In this document: positions 17,298-26,588 of the stretch, one piece after another
Position numbering within the stretch: the first letter of the stretch is position 1
Layout: each line of letters opens with the position of its first letter
Assembly (NCBI RefSeq): GCF_024169655.1
Contig: NZ_JALJWV010000001.1
Location: forward strand, 3,229,001-3,293,000
DNA length: 64,000 nt
Origin: Pseudomonas marginalis
GTDB lineage: Bacteria; Pseudomonadota; Gammaproteobacteria; Pseudomonadales; Pseudomonadaceae
Reading direction: 5' to 3'
Program-made: the position numbers and the translations under genes
Notes under the pieces: model-generated
The model's database searches: none
Told to the model about the DNA's origin: nothing
The model's input: the letters and a program-made list of their open reading frames with translations, nothing else

Positions 17298-18737
17298 TCA
17301 GGCAATCAATCCCAGTGTCGGTCCCTTCAAGGTAGCGGCTGCCCGGGTCGAGCATTCCAGTTTGCGAAAGATGCTTTCCATGTGCGTGCGAACCGTGCTC
17401 GGACTGATGTCCAGCAGCCGCGCCACCTGCTTGTTGCTGGCGCCACGACTGATCTCCAGCAGGATGCGGCACTCGCGAGTCGTGAGTACCGAAGCCTTCG
17501 GTTGACGCATGCGACGCTCACCCCCTGCGGCGGCAATTACTGCTTCGCAAATATCGTTGTCGAACAAGCCACTGCCAGCATCCTGTTTGAGTAACCTGGC
17601 TGCATCCGCTTCGCCGTGGGCCGATCGCCATGGCCTGGCTTCCCTTAGCGCGACCCAGGCTACCGATGTGGCGAACAGGCGATGCTCGGCACACAGTGCA
17701 TCACCCGCCACGCCTCGAAAATAGCCACTGCCGTTGAGCCGTTCATAGGCATGGGATGCAATCTCTGCGGGCACGGCCAGTTCAGTGATAGGTCTAAGCG
17801 CCTGTTGTGTCCAGTAAGGGACAAGGCGTACCCGCTCCGCAGCGCCGTATGGCAGCGTCCCTGCGGTATTCCAAAGGTGGTTCGAAACGGCTGCCCGGCC
17901 GAGACCGTAGATGAGCGCGGACTTGCCAATTTCTGTCAAAGTGGGCTCCCGCAGCCCCCACAGACGTGCAGCTTCCACGGCGACATGCGCTACCTGCCGC
18001 GAATGCCCTGCCAACCACGGGAGCTTCAAGTCGATGATGTCTCCCACCAACGTCAGTGAGACACAACGCTGCTCATGCGCGTGGTCAACCGTTTTCGAAA
18101 GCGTTTCCAAATCCGCCAGCCAGTCCTTTGCGTTCCCCAGAAGCAACGATACTAGCGACGCGGGATAGCGCCGATCCGCCTGCTCTCTGATCCAGCGTAG
18201 CGCCGCGTCCAGGCCGTGCGCACGACTGAGAATATCCAGATCACCTGCAAGTACTACCTGATAGGCGACCTCCGGAATGTGCTCATGGGTCAGGCCCAGC
18301 GGCCGGCCAGTGCCGTCGTAGGTTTCGAACACGCGACACAAGCCTGCCTCGACGGCGGCACCGAGCTGGAGGGTGTTGGCGATTGCTCCAGACACCTCAC
18401 AGTGCACGACGGCCAGCGGGGTTGCCTGATGCACCGCGTTCATTTGCTCATTGCCCAGCGTCAAATCGAGCATCGCGCGGCGGCCATCGACGTCGTCGCC
18501 CAGCAGATCCGCAAAGCCTTCGGCATTGGCGGTGCAACCGGACCAGCGCAGCAAGGCAACCTGTTCCGCTACCCTCAGATGCTCACCGTCGCCGTGCCGG
18601 GCCCGCGCCAGCATCCGCGCCAGTGCGGCAACACGCCGGGAATGACCGAGTGGTTGTCCCATACTGAGGTCACCGATCTGGGCGATCGTCGCCAGCGCCC
18701 CGCCCAGGGAGATGTCCAGTTGCAACACACTATCCAT
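17298..18737 (-). CDS. HD-domain regulator with C-terminal LuxR HTH
   Basis: 479 residues from the ATG at 18737 (MDSVLQLDISL). An N-terminal HD-GYP-like double module contains GHSRRVAALARML and, after a repeat of the fold, GHSRQVAHVAVEAARLWG and HAYERLNGSGYFRG, the last resembling the GYP region. Residues about 415-479 form a LuxR/GerE HTH (TTRECRILLEISRGASN onward). The canonical HD metal pair is not clear in either module, so phosphodiesterase activity is doubtful. Such proteins probably sense a ligand and activate transcription. It is divergent from the hydrolase gene at 18826, the likely target. Confidence 0.85.
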   Translation of the reverse strand: MDSVLQLDISLGGALATIAQIGDLSMGQPLGHSRRVAALARMLARARHGDGEHLRVAEQVALLRWSGCTANAEGFADLLGDDVDGRRAMLDLTLGNEQMNAVHQATPLAVVHCEVSGAIANTLQLGAAVEAGLCRVFETYDGTGRPLGLTHEHIPEVAYQVVLAGDLDILSRAHGLDAALRWIREQADRRYPASLVSLLLGNAKDWLADLETLSKTVDHAHEQRCVSLTLVGDIIDLKLPWLAGHSRQVAHVAVEAARLWGLREPTLTEIGKSALIYGLGRAAVSNHLWNTAGTLPYGAAERVRLVPYWTQQALRPITELAVPAEIASHAYERLNGSGYFRGVAGDALCAEHRLFATSVAWVALREARPWRSAHGEADAARLLKQDAGSGLFDNDICEAVIAAAGGERRMRQPKASVLTTRECRILLEISRGASNKQVARLLDISPSTVRTHMESIFRKLECSTRAAATLKGPTLGLIA

Positions 18738-18825
18738 GAAAAATGTCCCTGGGTCGGATAATTGACCGATGCCCACACCGCAGGCTAGTCAGCAGAATTT
18801 GAACTCCCGAACAGGAGCTCATCCA

Positions 18826-19599
18826 ATGAAAACATTCAAATCGAAAATCGCTACCGTCGCCTTTGCCCTAGCCGGCACCTTCATCGCAAGCGCCAGTCAT
18901 GCGCAGGATACAACGCCCTCCGTGGTGATCGTACACGGCGCGTTCGCCGACGGCTCCGATTGGGCCAAAGTGGTGCCACTGCTCCAAGCCCAAGGGGTGG
19001 CCGTTACGGTTGTGCAGAACCCGCTCACCTCACTTGCCGACGATGTTGCCGCTACGCGCCGCGTGTTGAGCAACCAGCAGAGCAAGGTGGTTCTAGTCGG
19101 GCACTCTTGGGGCGGCACCGTGATTACCGAGGCCGGTAGCGACCCGAAGGTCAGCGCGCTGGTGTATGTCGCCGCCTTCGCGCCGGAGGCCGGGCAAACC
19201 AGCGGCGAACAAGGTAAAGGCGCGCCCACGCCCCCTGGCATCAGTCAGATCAAGGCCGACGGCAACGGTTTTCTCTATTTGACCCCGGAAGGCATGGCCA
19301 AGGACTTCGCCCAGGATCTCCCTGCAGCGCAGACCGCCGTCATGACCGCCACGCAAGGTCCCATCAAGGCATCTGCCTTCGACGATAAAACGACCGTGTC
19401 GTCCTGGAAGACCAAACCGTCCTGGTATCTGCTAGCCACAGAAGACCGGATGATCCACCCCGACGTCCAGCGCTCTGCCGCCAAGCGTATCGGTGCCACC
19501 CTTGCAGAGGTGCACACCAGCCATGTTCCCCAGCAGTCACAGCCGGCCGAGGTCGCCGCAGTGATTCTTAAGGCAGTGCACAGCGTTGGCGAGAAATGA
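18826..19599 (+). CDS. Secreted alpha/beta hydrolase
   Basis: 257 residues from the ATG at 18826 (MKTFKSK), preceded by AGGAG; an upstream in-frame ATG at 18769 lacks a ribosome binding site and would precede the signal peptide. Residues 1-27 are an export signal ending ASHAQ. The hydrolase fold shows VIVHGAFADGSDW (oxyanion HG), nucleophile elbow GHSWGG and a C-terminal histidine in VHTSHVPQQS. It resembles small esterase-like pseudomonad proteins annotated as alpha/beta hydrolases. It is divergent from the HD/LuxR regulator and 64 bp ahead of a GMC oxidoreductase gene, probably in one operon. Confidence 0.88.
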   Translation: MKTFKSKIATVAFALAGTFIASASHAQDTTPSVVIVHGAFADGSDWAKVVPLLQAQGVAVTVVQNPLTSLADDVAATRRVLSNQQSKVVLVGHSWGGTVITEAGSDPKVSALVYVAAFAPEAGQTSGEQGKGAPTPPGISQIKADGNGFLYLTPEGMAKDFAQDLPAAQTAVMTATQGPIKASAFDDKTTVSSWKTKPSWYLLATEDRMIHPDVQRSAAKRIGATLAEVHTSHVPQQSQPAEVAAVILKAVHSVGEK

Positions 19600-19663
19600 T
19601 CGCAGGGAAATGACGCCACTGATAACCGCAAACTCAATCGCTGCATGGATACGGAGCGTGCGC

Positions 19664-21241
19664 ATGAATCATCTGCGTGATCAACACTATGACTTCATTG
19701 TGTGCGGTGCAGGTACGGCGGGCTGCGTGGTCGCAGCCCGTCTCGCCGATCAGCAAAGCGCACGCGTCTTGCTGATTGAAGCTGGCGAGGGGTACTCAGG
19801 CCCCGAGGTTGCCGAACCGGCGCAATGGCCGATGAACCTCGGTTCAAAGCGTGACTGGGCATTCGAGGGGCAACCCAATCCACACCTCAATGGTCGACGG
19901 CTATCCCTGAGCATGGGTAAGGGACTCGGCGGCGGCTCCAGCATCAATGTGATGGTCTGGTCGCGCGGGCACCGCTCCGATTGGGACCATTTCGCTGCCG
20001 AGTCCGGCGACCCGGCCTGGGGCTACGATTCGGTACTCAATTACTACCGCAGGATCGAGAACTGGCAAGGCAGCCCTGATGCCACTCGGCGTGGTTCAGG
20101 TGGCCCCGTGCATGTCGAACAGCCGGCCACGCCTCAACCCCTCGCGTGGGCAACGTTGGAGGCGGCCAGCCGTCTGGGTATCCCCCGATTCGACAGTCCC
20201 AATGGCGAGATGATGGAAGGCCCGGGCGGGATCGCTATCACCGACCTGCGCATTAACCAGGGCAAGCGCGAATCTGTTTACGACTCCTACATCCGGCCAC
20301 GGTTGCACTATCCGAACTTGACGGTCCTGACAGGGGCATTGGTGACCCGCCTATTGCTTATCGGTACACGGGTTATCGGTGTCGAAGTGGTGATCGCCGG
20401 CGAACGGCAGTGCTTCTATGCCGCAGCCGAGGTCATCCTGTCCATGGGCGCGGTGCAGACACCCAAGGTGCTCATGCAATCGGGAATCGGCCCGGAAGAT
20501 GAACTGCGACACCACGGCATCGCACCGACCCATCACCTTCCCGGCGTGGGCCAGAATCTTCAGGACCATCTCGCCTTTGGCTGTACGTGGGAGTACCTGC
20601 AACCCCAGCCAGTCGGTAGCGGCGGGTGCGAAACCACCTTGTACTGGAAAAGCGACAGTCGCCTGGATGTCCCGGACCTGTTGCAGTGTCAACTGGCGTT
20701 TGCGGTACCCTCTCCGCCTGAGGTCGCGATTGAGCCGCCACACCATGGCTGGACAATGTTCGCTGGGCTGGCCAGGCCTGCTAGTCGAGGACGCTTGCGC
20801 CTGTCGGGTGCCGGGCCACTGGATGTCCCACTCATTGAGCCGAACTCGCTGAGCGCGCCCGAGGATATGACCGCGGCGTATGCGTCGATCGACCTGTGCA
20901 GGGCGCTCGGTAACAGCGAAGCCTTCAACGGGCTGGTCAAACGCGAAGTCGTGCCCGGGCCGAAAGAACATCGCGCTATGGAGCAGTTCATCCGCAACTC
21001 TGCCGTGACTTACTGGCACCAATCCTGCACCGCAAAAATGGGCCGAGATACGATGTCGGTGGTCGACCATCAACTGCGCGTGTATGGCATCGATAAACTG
21101 CGCATTGCTGATGCCTCGATCATGCCGCGAATTACCGTTGGCAACACGATGGCGCCGTGCGTCGTCATCGCCGAACGAGCAGCAGATCTTGTCCTCGCTG
21201 CGCAGGGTGTGACGGCTGCGGCCACAGCGCTGCGCCGGTAA
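19664..21241 (+). CDS. GMC-family FAD-dependent oxidoreductase (choline dehydrogenase-like)
   Basis: 525 residues from the ATG at 19664 (MNHLRDQHYDF), with ACGGAG upstream; the longer reading from 19586 overlaps the hydrolase gene. The FAD-binding motif GAGTAGC is near residue 14, the GMC signature GKGLGGGSSINVMVW near residues 85-99, and the second signature GAVQTPKVLMQSGIGP is present. The C-terminal catalytic pair is HQSCTAKMG and a late asparagine in VGNTMAP. Family members oxidise primary or aryl alcohols and sugars. Its partner and substrate are not evident. Confidence 0.9.
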   Translation: MNHLRDQHYDFIVCGAGTAGCVVAARLADQQSARVLLIEAGEGYSGPEVAEPAQWPMNLGSKRDWAFEGQPNPHLNGRRLSLSMGKGLGGGSSINVMVWSRGHRSDWDHFAAESGDPAWGYDSVLNYYRRIENWQGSPDATRRGSGGPVHVEQPATPQPLAWATLEAASRLGIPRFDSPNGEMMEGPGGIAITDLRINQGKRESVYDSYIRPRLHYPNLTVLTGALVTRLLLIGTRVIGVEVVIAGERQCFYAAAEVILSMGAVQTPKVLMQSGIGPEDELRHHGIAPTHHLPGVGQNLQDHLAFGCTWEYLQPQPVGSGGCETTLYWKSDSRLDVPDLLQCQLAFAVPSPPEVAIEPPHHGWTMFAGLARPASRGRLRLSGAGPLDVPLIEPNSLSAPEDMTAAYASIDLCRALGNSEAFNGLVKREVVPGPKEHRAMEQFIRNSAVTYWHQSCTAKMGRDTMSVVDHQLRVYGIDKLRIADASIMPRITVGNTMAPCVVIAERAADLVLAAQGVTAAATALRR

Positions 21242-21421
21242 CTCATAAGAATACTGATACACCCCATGCTCACTGGCAGAAACGGCCAGAAGCGGTCACT
21301 CGCGATCCCGGTGAGTAATCATCCAAAAATGTAATGCATTTCGGTCTGGCGTGGTGAGCGCACCGAACGACGACCTACAGCGTCCGGCTTAGTAGTAAAT
21401 CCAGCTGATCGTAATCGCGCC

Positions 21422-21829
21422 TCAGCGCAAGATTGCCCACGCAATGTAGAGGGCGGGCTGGCAAATTAGAATGACTGTCGCGAGCAACGTGCCATAAGCA
21501 AGCCTGGCTCCTGTCGAATGTTCCCCCAAAGGCAAGACCACTGCCAAGCAACTCAACCGGATAGTGAACACTAATAGCAGCACCAACTGAGCGCACACGT
21601 AGATGCTGACAGCGGGAGTCTTTGGAAAAAAATGCGCGACCGGAAAAAGTAAAATTCCGAAGAGTGCGCCGAATAGCATCGCGTGCCGGAAGTTCCTAGA
21701 CGCCTCGGCAAAGCTTAATTCGAATCGCACACCGGTTTTGGTGCTCATCAACCAGGCATAGAGCAAGGTAAAGCCAAGTGGCAACGCGTAAACAACCAAG
21801 ACTGCGCACAGCAGGTATAGTCCTATCAT
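21422..21829 (-). CDS. Small membrane protein, unknown function
   Basis: 135 residues with about four hydrophobic helices (roughly 2-26, 48-66, 73-94 and 110-131) and a short polar loop between the first two. I do not recognise the family. Base composition is typical of the region and the ATG is the only sensible start. Confidence 0.6.
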   Translation of the reverse strand: MIGLYLLCAVLVVYALPLGFTLLYAWLMSTKTGVRFELSFAEASRNFRHAMLFGALFGILLFPVAHFFPKTPAVSIYVCAQLVLLLVFTIRLSCLAVVLPLGEHSTGARLAYGTLLATVILICQPALYIAWAILR

Positions 21830-21893
21830 GACGCTCTCCCTGAAAGGCCATTCAATTCATGCTTGCATTAGCTCGTGGACGGCGATGCAAATC

Positions 21894-22160
21894 TCACTTC
21901 GTTGAGTAATCCCGTATATCAATCACGACCTCTATCTCCTGACAGATCAGCCCTTCTCCGCCAGCATGGAACCTGTCGCTGGGTGATGATTCGATTGTCG
22001 CATCCCAGAACTTAGCTGAATAGCGACCGTGCTTGGGGGGCATTCTGGGATAACCGCCACCAATGCAATTCGAGCCTTCACTCGTGATTTTTCTATCGTG
22101 CGGCAGTATGCATATGTCGCAGAGATCAACTCTGAAATTTGCTATGGCGGCCTCTGGCAA
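21894..22160 (-). pseudogene. ORF fragment next to the IS element
   Basis: 88 codons ending at 21894, with no good start: the first codon listed is TTG and the frame continues towards the IS end at 22176. The sequence (for example LICQEIEVVIDIRDY) looks coding but unrecognised. It is probably the 3' part of a gene cut by the insertion. Confidence 0.3.
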
Positions 22161-22175
22161 GTGACTGCTTCGGGT

Positions 22176-23786
22176 CGATTCTGTTGAAAAAGTCGGAATT
22201 TCAGGCTGTAAGAAGGCGACGTTGGCCCTCGTTTCAGAACCTGGTCACCACGTTGCGTGGCTTTCAGGTTCTGCATTGACCGTTGCAGCTTGGTTAATAG
22301 GTTAATTTGAGGGGTTTTGCTGATTCCGGGCGTACCTATCCCGTGGTCGGCGGCCCTTGTGAGGTCAGTTTCGCCAGTCGTCTTAAATTCTGTACCGCAG
22401 CGGCCAAGGTAAATTCGTCGTTTGCACCGGTCATTCCTCGTAGCCTTAATCGATCCAGTTTCAGGATTCGTTTGAGATGAGCGAACAACATTTCGACCTT
22501 TTTGCGCTCATGGCGAGAGCACACGTATTGCGGTGTTGCGGCAATTCGCCGAGCAACATTGCGTGCCGCCTCATGGACGCTACGGGCGATTTTTCGGAAC
22601 GAGGTGTTTGGGCAGCAGCGCTCTTTCATTGAGCATTTAGAGCAGTCTGTTTGCCGGGATCGAAAGATGATGGTGTCGGCTTTCGTGACATGTGAGCGCT
22701 GGTTCTTGAAGGCCCGCCACTCGCTGCGCAGGGCGTGCCCCGTGGGACAACGATATTCCTGCGCTTCTTCACTCCATTGAAAATCACTGATCGAGAGGCT
22801 CTCGTTCTTACGCTCGGTTTTGTCCCAAACCGGCACATGCGGCTCGATGTCTTTTTCGTTCACCATCCAGGCCAGCATCGGTGCGGTTCCGTAAGCGGTA
22901 TCGCCGATGAGCCGATCCGGCTTGATGTCGAACTGTTCTTCGACCCGCTCGATCATGGTCTTAGTGCTCTCGACCTCGGCGGTTCGATGCGCTGGGGTCG
23001 GCTCCACATCCATGATCACGCCATGCTCGACATCAATCAGATAGTTCGTCGAGTAGGCGAAAAACGCCGGGCCTCCTGGCGCTGCGGTCCAACGAGAAAG
23101 TGGATCAGTCAATGACAGGCGCTTAGGCAGTGCTTCGCGTAACGCTTCTTCATCCAGCGCTTCAAGGTACTCACGCACGGCGCGAGTACTCAGCGACGGA
23201 TCGCGCCAGTTGATTTCATCATCGCCAGGTACGCCACGTTGCCGACTGGCATCTGCTTTGATGACGCTGGCGTCGACCGCAAACCCTTCGCCCTTGACCA
23301 GACCTGCGTCCATGCAGCGACGCAGCACCTCATTGAACAGCCAGCGAAACAGCGAGCTGTCACGAAAGCGACCGTGCCGATTCTTGGAAAACGTAGAGTG
23401 ATTGGGGACTTCGTCTTCGAGGCTTAAGCGGCAGAACCAGCGATACGCCAGGTTCAAATGAGCCTCTTCGCACAACCGACGTTCGGAGCGAATGCCGTAG
23501 CAGTAGCCCACCACCAACAGGCGAATCATCAGTTCGGGATCAATCGATGGGCGCCCGACTGGGCTATAAAAATCGGCGAGATAATGGCGCAGATCGCTGA
23601 GATCAAGGCATCGATCAATGCTGCGCAGGAGATGATTGGCTGGGATGTGATCTTCAATGTTGAACGAGTAAAACAGTCTCTCTTGTCCGCTCGACAATTG
23701 TCCCATCATGCTGCGAATCCTCCCGCTGGCCGATGACCTGATTTTGCCGCAGGCCAAGCAGGAGATCTACTTTTTCAACAGAATCG
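22176..23786 (-). mobile_element. IS1182-family insertion sequence, complete
   Basis: 1611 bp bounded by an 18 bp perfect terminal inverted repeat, CGATTCTGTTGAAAAAGT, at both ends. It contains one transposase gene. The sequence just outside is also imperfectly inverted (GTGACTG at the left, CAGTCAC at the right), so it lies in or carries a longer palindrome. The terminal repeat is the same as that of the MITEs in this window. Confidence 0.88.
22336..23709 (-). CDS. IS1182-family transposase
   Basis: 457 residues from the ATG at 23709 (MMGQLSSGQ); an in-frame ATG at 23757 is further upstream. The N-terminal domain has the family pattern LFYSFNIEDHIPANHLLR and GRPSIDPELMIRLLVVGY. The DDE-type catalytic core is suggested by FAVDASVIKADAS, LIGDTAYGTAP and a late acidic residue near HERKKVEMLFAHLKR. 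A zinc-finger-like CSKCSMKERCCPN lies between. It appears full length with no frameshift, so the element may be active and could supply transposase to the MITEs. Confidence 0.92.
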   Translation of the reverse strand: MMGQLSSGQERLFYSFNIEDHIPANHLLRSIDRCLDLSDLRHYLADFYSPVGRPSIDPELMIRLLVVGYCYGIRSERRLCEEAHLNLAYRWFCRLSLEDEVPNHSTFSKNRHGRFRDSSLFRWLFNEVLRRCMDAGLVKGEGFAVDASVIKADASRQRGVPGDDEINWRDPSLSTRAVREYLEALDEEALREALPKRLSLTDPLSRWTAAPGGPAFFAYSTNYLIDVEHGVIMDVEPTPAHRTAEVESTKTMIERVEEQFDIKPDRLIGDTAYGTAPMLAWMVNEKDIEPHVPVWDKTERKNESLSISDFQWSEEAQEYRCPTGHALRSEWRAFKNQRSHVTKADTIIFRSRQTDCSKCSMKERCCPNTSFRKIARSVHEAARNVARRIAATPQYVCSRHERKKVEMLFAHLKRILKLDRLRLRGMTGANDEFTLAAAVQNLRRLAKLTSQGPPTTG

Positions 23787-24130
23787 GCCGTTTTCAGCCA
23801 GTCACGACAGGCAGAAAACGACCCAAAGCTAACATCATTAAAGCGCGCTGAGAGTCGTGCCTCACTCATTTGCATCCGACCTGATCAGCCATTCCAACCG
23901 TTTCAACAGAATCGGCCGATTGCAGCCCTTCGTGAGAAGCAGAAATCGGCCATGAGTTCACGTTCGATCCACACCCGTTTTCAACCAAAAAGACAAGCCA
24001 GCCTTCTCCCGCAGGCCCGTATTGCTAAAGTTACCGACTCATCAGTCGACAGCTTTTGCTCCCATTTCACGGATGATATTGAGGGCACGCAGGGTTTGAA
24101 CGGCGTGCCCTTACGTAATCGATTGCCAAA
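23787..24130. repeat. Repeat-rich gap with MITE end remnant
   Basis: 344 bp without a gene. It holds a MITE end remnant near 23898-23918 (GTTTCAACAGAATCGGCC) followed by a palindrome-prone stretch in which GGCCGATT recurs inverted as AATCGGCC. A 77-codon ORF starting at 23952 has no recognisable motif and is probably spurious. Confidence 0.55.
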
Positions 24131-24535
24131 TCATCCACCGGTGTTTTCCGGCAGTTTGGCAATCACCTTGATCTCGAACTGGTAACCATAGAGCCACGTA
24201 ACGCCCACGCCGGTCAGCGTCGGGTGTGGCGCCCTCCCCCAGAACTCCGGCACAACCTTCCAGATCGTCTCGAACTTCGATTCGGGATCGACGATGAAGA
24301 CGGTGACATCAATCACATCGTCGAAGGTGCAACCGGCGGCAACCAGGATTGCATTCAGGTTGCTGAACGCGAGTCGCACCTGGGCCTCCAGATCGGGTTC
24401 GGGCGAGCCGTCTTCGTGACTGCCAACCTGCCCCGACACGAATAAAAAGCCATTGGACTTGATAGCCGGCGAATAGCGATTGCGCTCGTAAAGCGCCTGG
24501 CGTCCAGCTGGAAAAACCACGTCACGCTGCGTCAT
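24131..24535 (-). CDS. RidA family protein
   Basis: 134 residues from the ATG at 24535 (MTQRDVVFP), with GGAGG immediately upstream; an earlier ATG at 24550 overlaps that ribosome binding site. RidA (YjgF/UK114) proteins hydrolyse reactive enamine/imine intermediates from PLP enzymes. The fold is recognisable in FLFVSGQVG, LEAQVRLAFSNLNAILVAAG and PTLTGVGV. The usual arginine that binds the carboxylate, normally in a C-terminal RxxV-type motif, is not obvious here (the region reads TLTGVGVTWL), so it may belong to a divergent subgroup with other ligands. It is divergent from the LysR gene. Confidence 0.85.
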   Translation of the reverse strand: MTQRDVVFPAGRQALYERNRYSPAIKSNGFLFVSGQVGSHEDGSPEPDLEAQVRLAFSNLNAILVAAGCTFDDVIDVTVFIVDPESKFETIWKVVPEFWGRAPHPTLTGVGVTWLYGYQFEIKVIAKLPENTGG

Positions 24536-24677
24536 AGGTGCCTCCATCAATGGGTCAACGTCGACCCGGAACTAACGATGCAGAGACTGTAAGGGCTTGT
24601 ACCAAGGCGATAAACACGCAACCTTAGCTAGCACTGTTTGTTAAACCCAAACAATCTGCTCGATAGCGGAGGCAGCA

Positions 24678-25604
24678 ATGGACCGTTTTGATGCAATGCA
24701 GGCATTTGCTCGCGTGGTGGAAGCTGGCAGCTTCACCAAGGCGGCCGAAACACTGCATATGAGCAAGACCACCGTGACACAACTGGTACAGCAGTTGGAG
24801 GCACGGTTGCGGGTTAAATTGCTTAACCGCACGACGCGCAAAGTCAACGTCACTGCCGATGGTGCAGTCTATTACGAGCGAGTTCTGCGGCTGCTGGCCG
24901 ACATGGACGACGCCGAGACCAGCCTGTCCAACGCCTCGACGCTGCCCAGGGGTCGCTTGCGAGTGGATGTGCCGAGCCCTCTGGCCAGCATGATTCTCGT
25001 CCCCGCATTGCCTGGGTTTTACTTGCGCTACCCCGACATCCAGATCGATATGGGCGTCAGTGACCGGATCGTGGATATGATCGGTGAGAACATCGATTGC
25101 GTGGTGCGTGGCGGCGAGATAAAGGATCAGTCGCTGATGGCCCGGAAGGTAGGCGACCTCCAGCTTGGCGTTTTCGCCGCACCGAGCTACCTGGCACGCG
25201 TCGGTATCCCCACGCATCCGCGGGAGCTGGAGGATTCGCAGCATCGTATCGTCGGCTTCTTGTGGGCGCGCACCGGCAAAGCCCTGCCCTACTCCATGCG
25301 CAACCACGCTGAGAGCCTCCAGGTCAAAGGCCGCTATGCGCTGGCAGTCGATGATGGCAACGCCTACCTCGCGGCCGGCCTGGCCGGGCTGGGTGTACTT
25401 TGGCTACCCAAGTACATGTCCAAAACCTTCGAAGCACGCGGCGAGCTGGTGCCCCTGTTCGAGAACTGGAGCCTCGATCCGATGCCGATCTACGTGGCAT
25501 TTCCCCCGAACCGGCATATCAGCATCAAGGTGCGCGTGTTCATTGATTGGGTCGCGGAGCTGATGGCGCAGCATGCGCCTGTCAGCGAGCGACTTGGTTC
25601 GTGA
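24678..25604 (+). CDS. LysR-family transcriptional regulator
   Basis: A 308-residue LysR regulator. HTH in residues 1-60 (SFTKAAETLHMSKTTVTQLV, then LLNRTTRKVNVTADG). The effector domain follows from RGRLRVDVPSPLAS; ENIDCVVRGGEI is the typical strand of the DmlR/PecT-like group. It is divergent from the RidA gene with 142 bp between starts, so it probably controls that gene and itself. Confidence 0.9.
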   Translation: MDRFDAMQAFARVVEAGSFTKAAETLHMSKTTVTQLVQQLEARLRVKLLNRTTRKVNVTADGAVYYERVLRLLADMDDAETSLSNASTLPRGRLRVDVPSPLASMILVPALPGFYLRYPDIQIDMGVSDRIVDMIGENIDCVVRGGEIKDQSLMARKVGDLQLGVFAAPSYLARVGIPTHPRELEDSQHRIVGFLWARTGKALPYSMRNHAESLQVKGRYALAVDDGNAYLAAGLAGLGVLWLPKYMSKTFEARGELVPLFENWSLDPMPIYVAFPPNRHISIKVRVFIDWVAELMAQHAPVSERLGS

Positions 25605-25742
25605 CGGTGGCGTTGCTGGCCCCGGCATGCTGATTCTGTATGCGGCCTCTGTCGGCGAGGCCGATGTACTCGGTTCGCAACACCGCATCCGCCCTTCACC
25701 CTGATCTAAACTCCACACACCCATTCACCGTGGAGACCGAAC

Positions 25743-26225
25743 ATGAACAACAAAAACACCCTGTGCCTCTGGTACAACGGCACCGCCCTGGACGCTGCGA
25801 CGTTTTATGCCAAGACCTTCCCGGACAGTGCGGTGAAAGCGTTACACCGCGCGCCGGGGGATTATCCCGCAGGTAAACAGGGCGACATTCTGACCGTCGA
25901 GTTCACCGTGCTGGGCATCCCGTGTCTCGGCCTGAATGGCGGTCCGGCATTCCCGCACACCGAGGCGTTTTCCTTTCAGGTGGCTACCGATGACCAGGCC
26001 GAGACTGATCGGCTGTGGAACGCCATCATCGACAACGGTGGCCAGGCCAGTGCCTGCGGTTGGTGCAAGGACAAGTGGGGCCTGTCGTGGCAGATCACGC
26101 CGCGTGTGTTGTCGGCCGCCGTGACCCATGCCGACCCGGCGACGGCCAAGCGAGCCTTCGAGGCGATGATGACCATGACCAAGATCGACATTGCCGCGAT
26201 TGAGGCCGCAGTGGCTAATCCCTGA
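25743..26225 (+). CDS. VOC-family protein, PhnB-like
   Basis: 160 residues. The family is the glyoxalase/dioxygenase-like fold often annotated as a 3-demethylubiquinone methyltransferase-like or PhnB protein. Seen features are LCLWYNGTALDAATFYAKTFPDS at the start of the domain (residues 7-29), GLNGGPAFPHTEAFSFQVA, and CGWCKDKWGLSWQITP. No catalytic function is established for this group. It appears monocistronic, and a strong hairpin follows the stop codon. Confidence 0.88.
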   Translation: MNNKNTLCLWYNGTALDAATFYAKTFPDSAVKALHRAPGDYPAGKQGDILTVEFTVLGIPCLGLNGGPAFPHTEAFSFQVATDDQAETDRLWNAIIDNGGQASACGWCKDKWGLSWQITPRVLSAAVTHADPATAKRAFEAMMTMTKIDIAAIEAAVANP

Positions 26226-26241
26226 CCGACAACGATCGTTT

Positions 26242-26276
26242 CACCGCCCAGGCACTGTTCAAGTGCCTGGGCGGTG
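26242..26276 (+). terminator. Strong hairpin after the VOC gene
   Basis: CACCGCCCAGGCACT pairs perfectly with AGTGCCTGGGCGGTG (15 bp stem, 5 nt loop), 16 bp after the VOC stop codon. There is no T-run, so it may be a terminator or a 3' end stabiliser. Confidence 0.55.
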
Positions 26277-26350
26277 CAGCCTGCCGGTAACTGCGCAGGG
26301 CTTGACACATTTACTCACATCCCCTGAAGATGGAGCCCTCATTCAGGGTG

Positions 26351-26497
26351 TGTCAGCTCATGCTTGCAACGTCTTTCGCTAACCTTTCCGTCATTGGCTT
26401 GATCGCCAAGGCGCAAGGTTGCGTTGCGCGCGCCCTCAAATCGAAGAAACAGTCGCTCATGTGACCGGGGCGCGCTGTCCCGTCAGATGAGCTGACA
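26351..26497. repeat. Separated 11 bp inverted repeat upstream of the DapA-like gene
   Basis: TGTCAGCTCAT (26351-26361) and ATGAGCTGACA (26487-26497) are perfect inverted copies 125 bp apart, in the 363 bp non-coding region before the DapA-like gene. They could be distant operator halves or a chance match. Confidence 0.3.
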
Positions 26498-26588
26498 GGA
26501 CATTGAGCGCGACGGACACCCTGCCCTTGCACAATTCCCTCTGCCCTTCTGACGGTGACTTTATCGGTCAATCATCAGGAGAAAGTGC

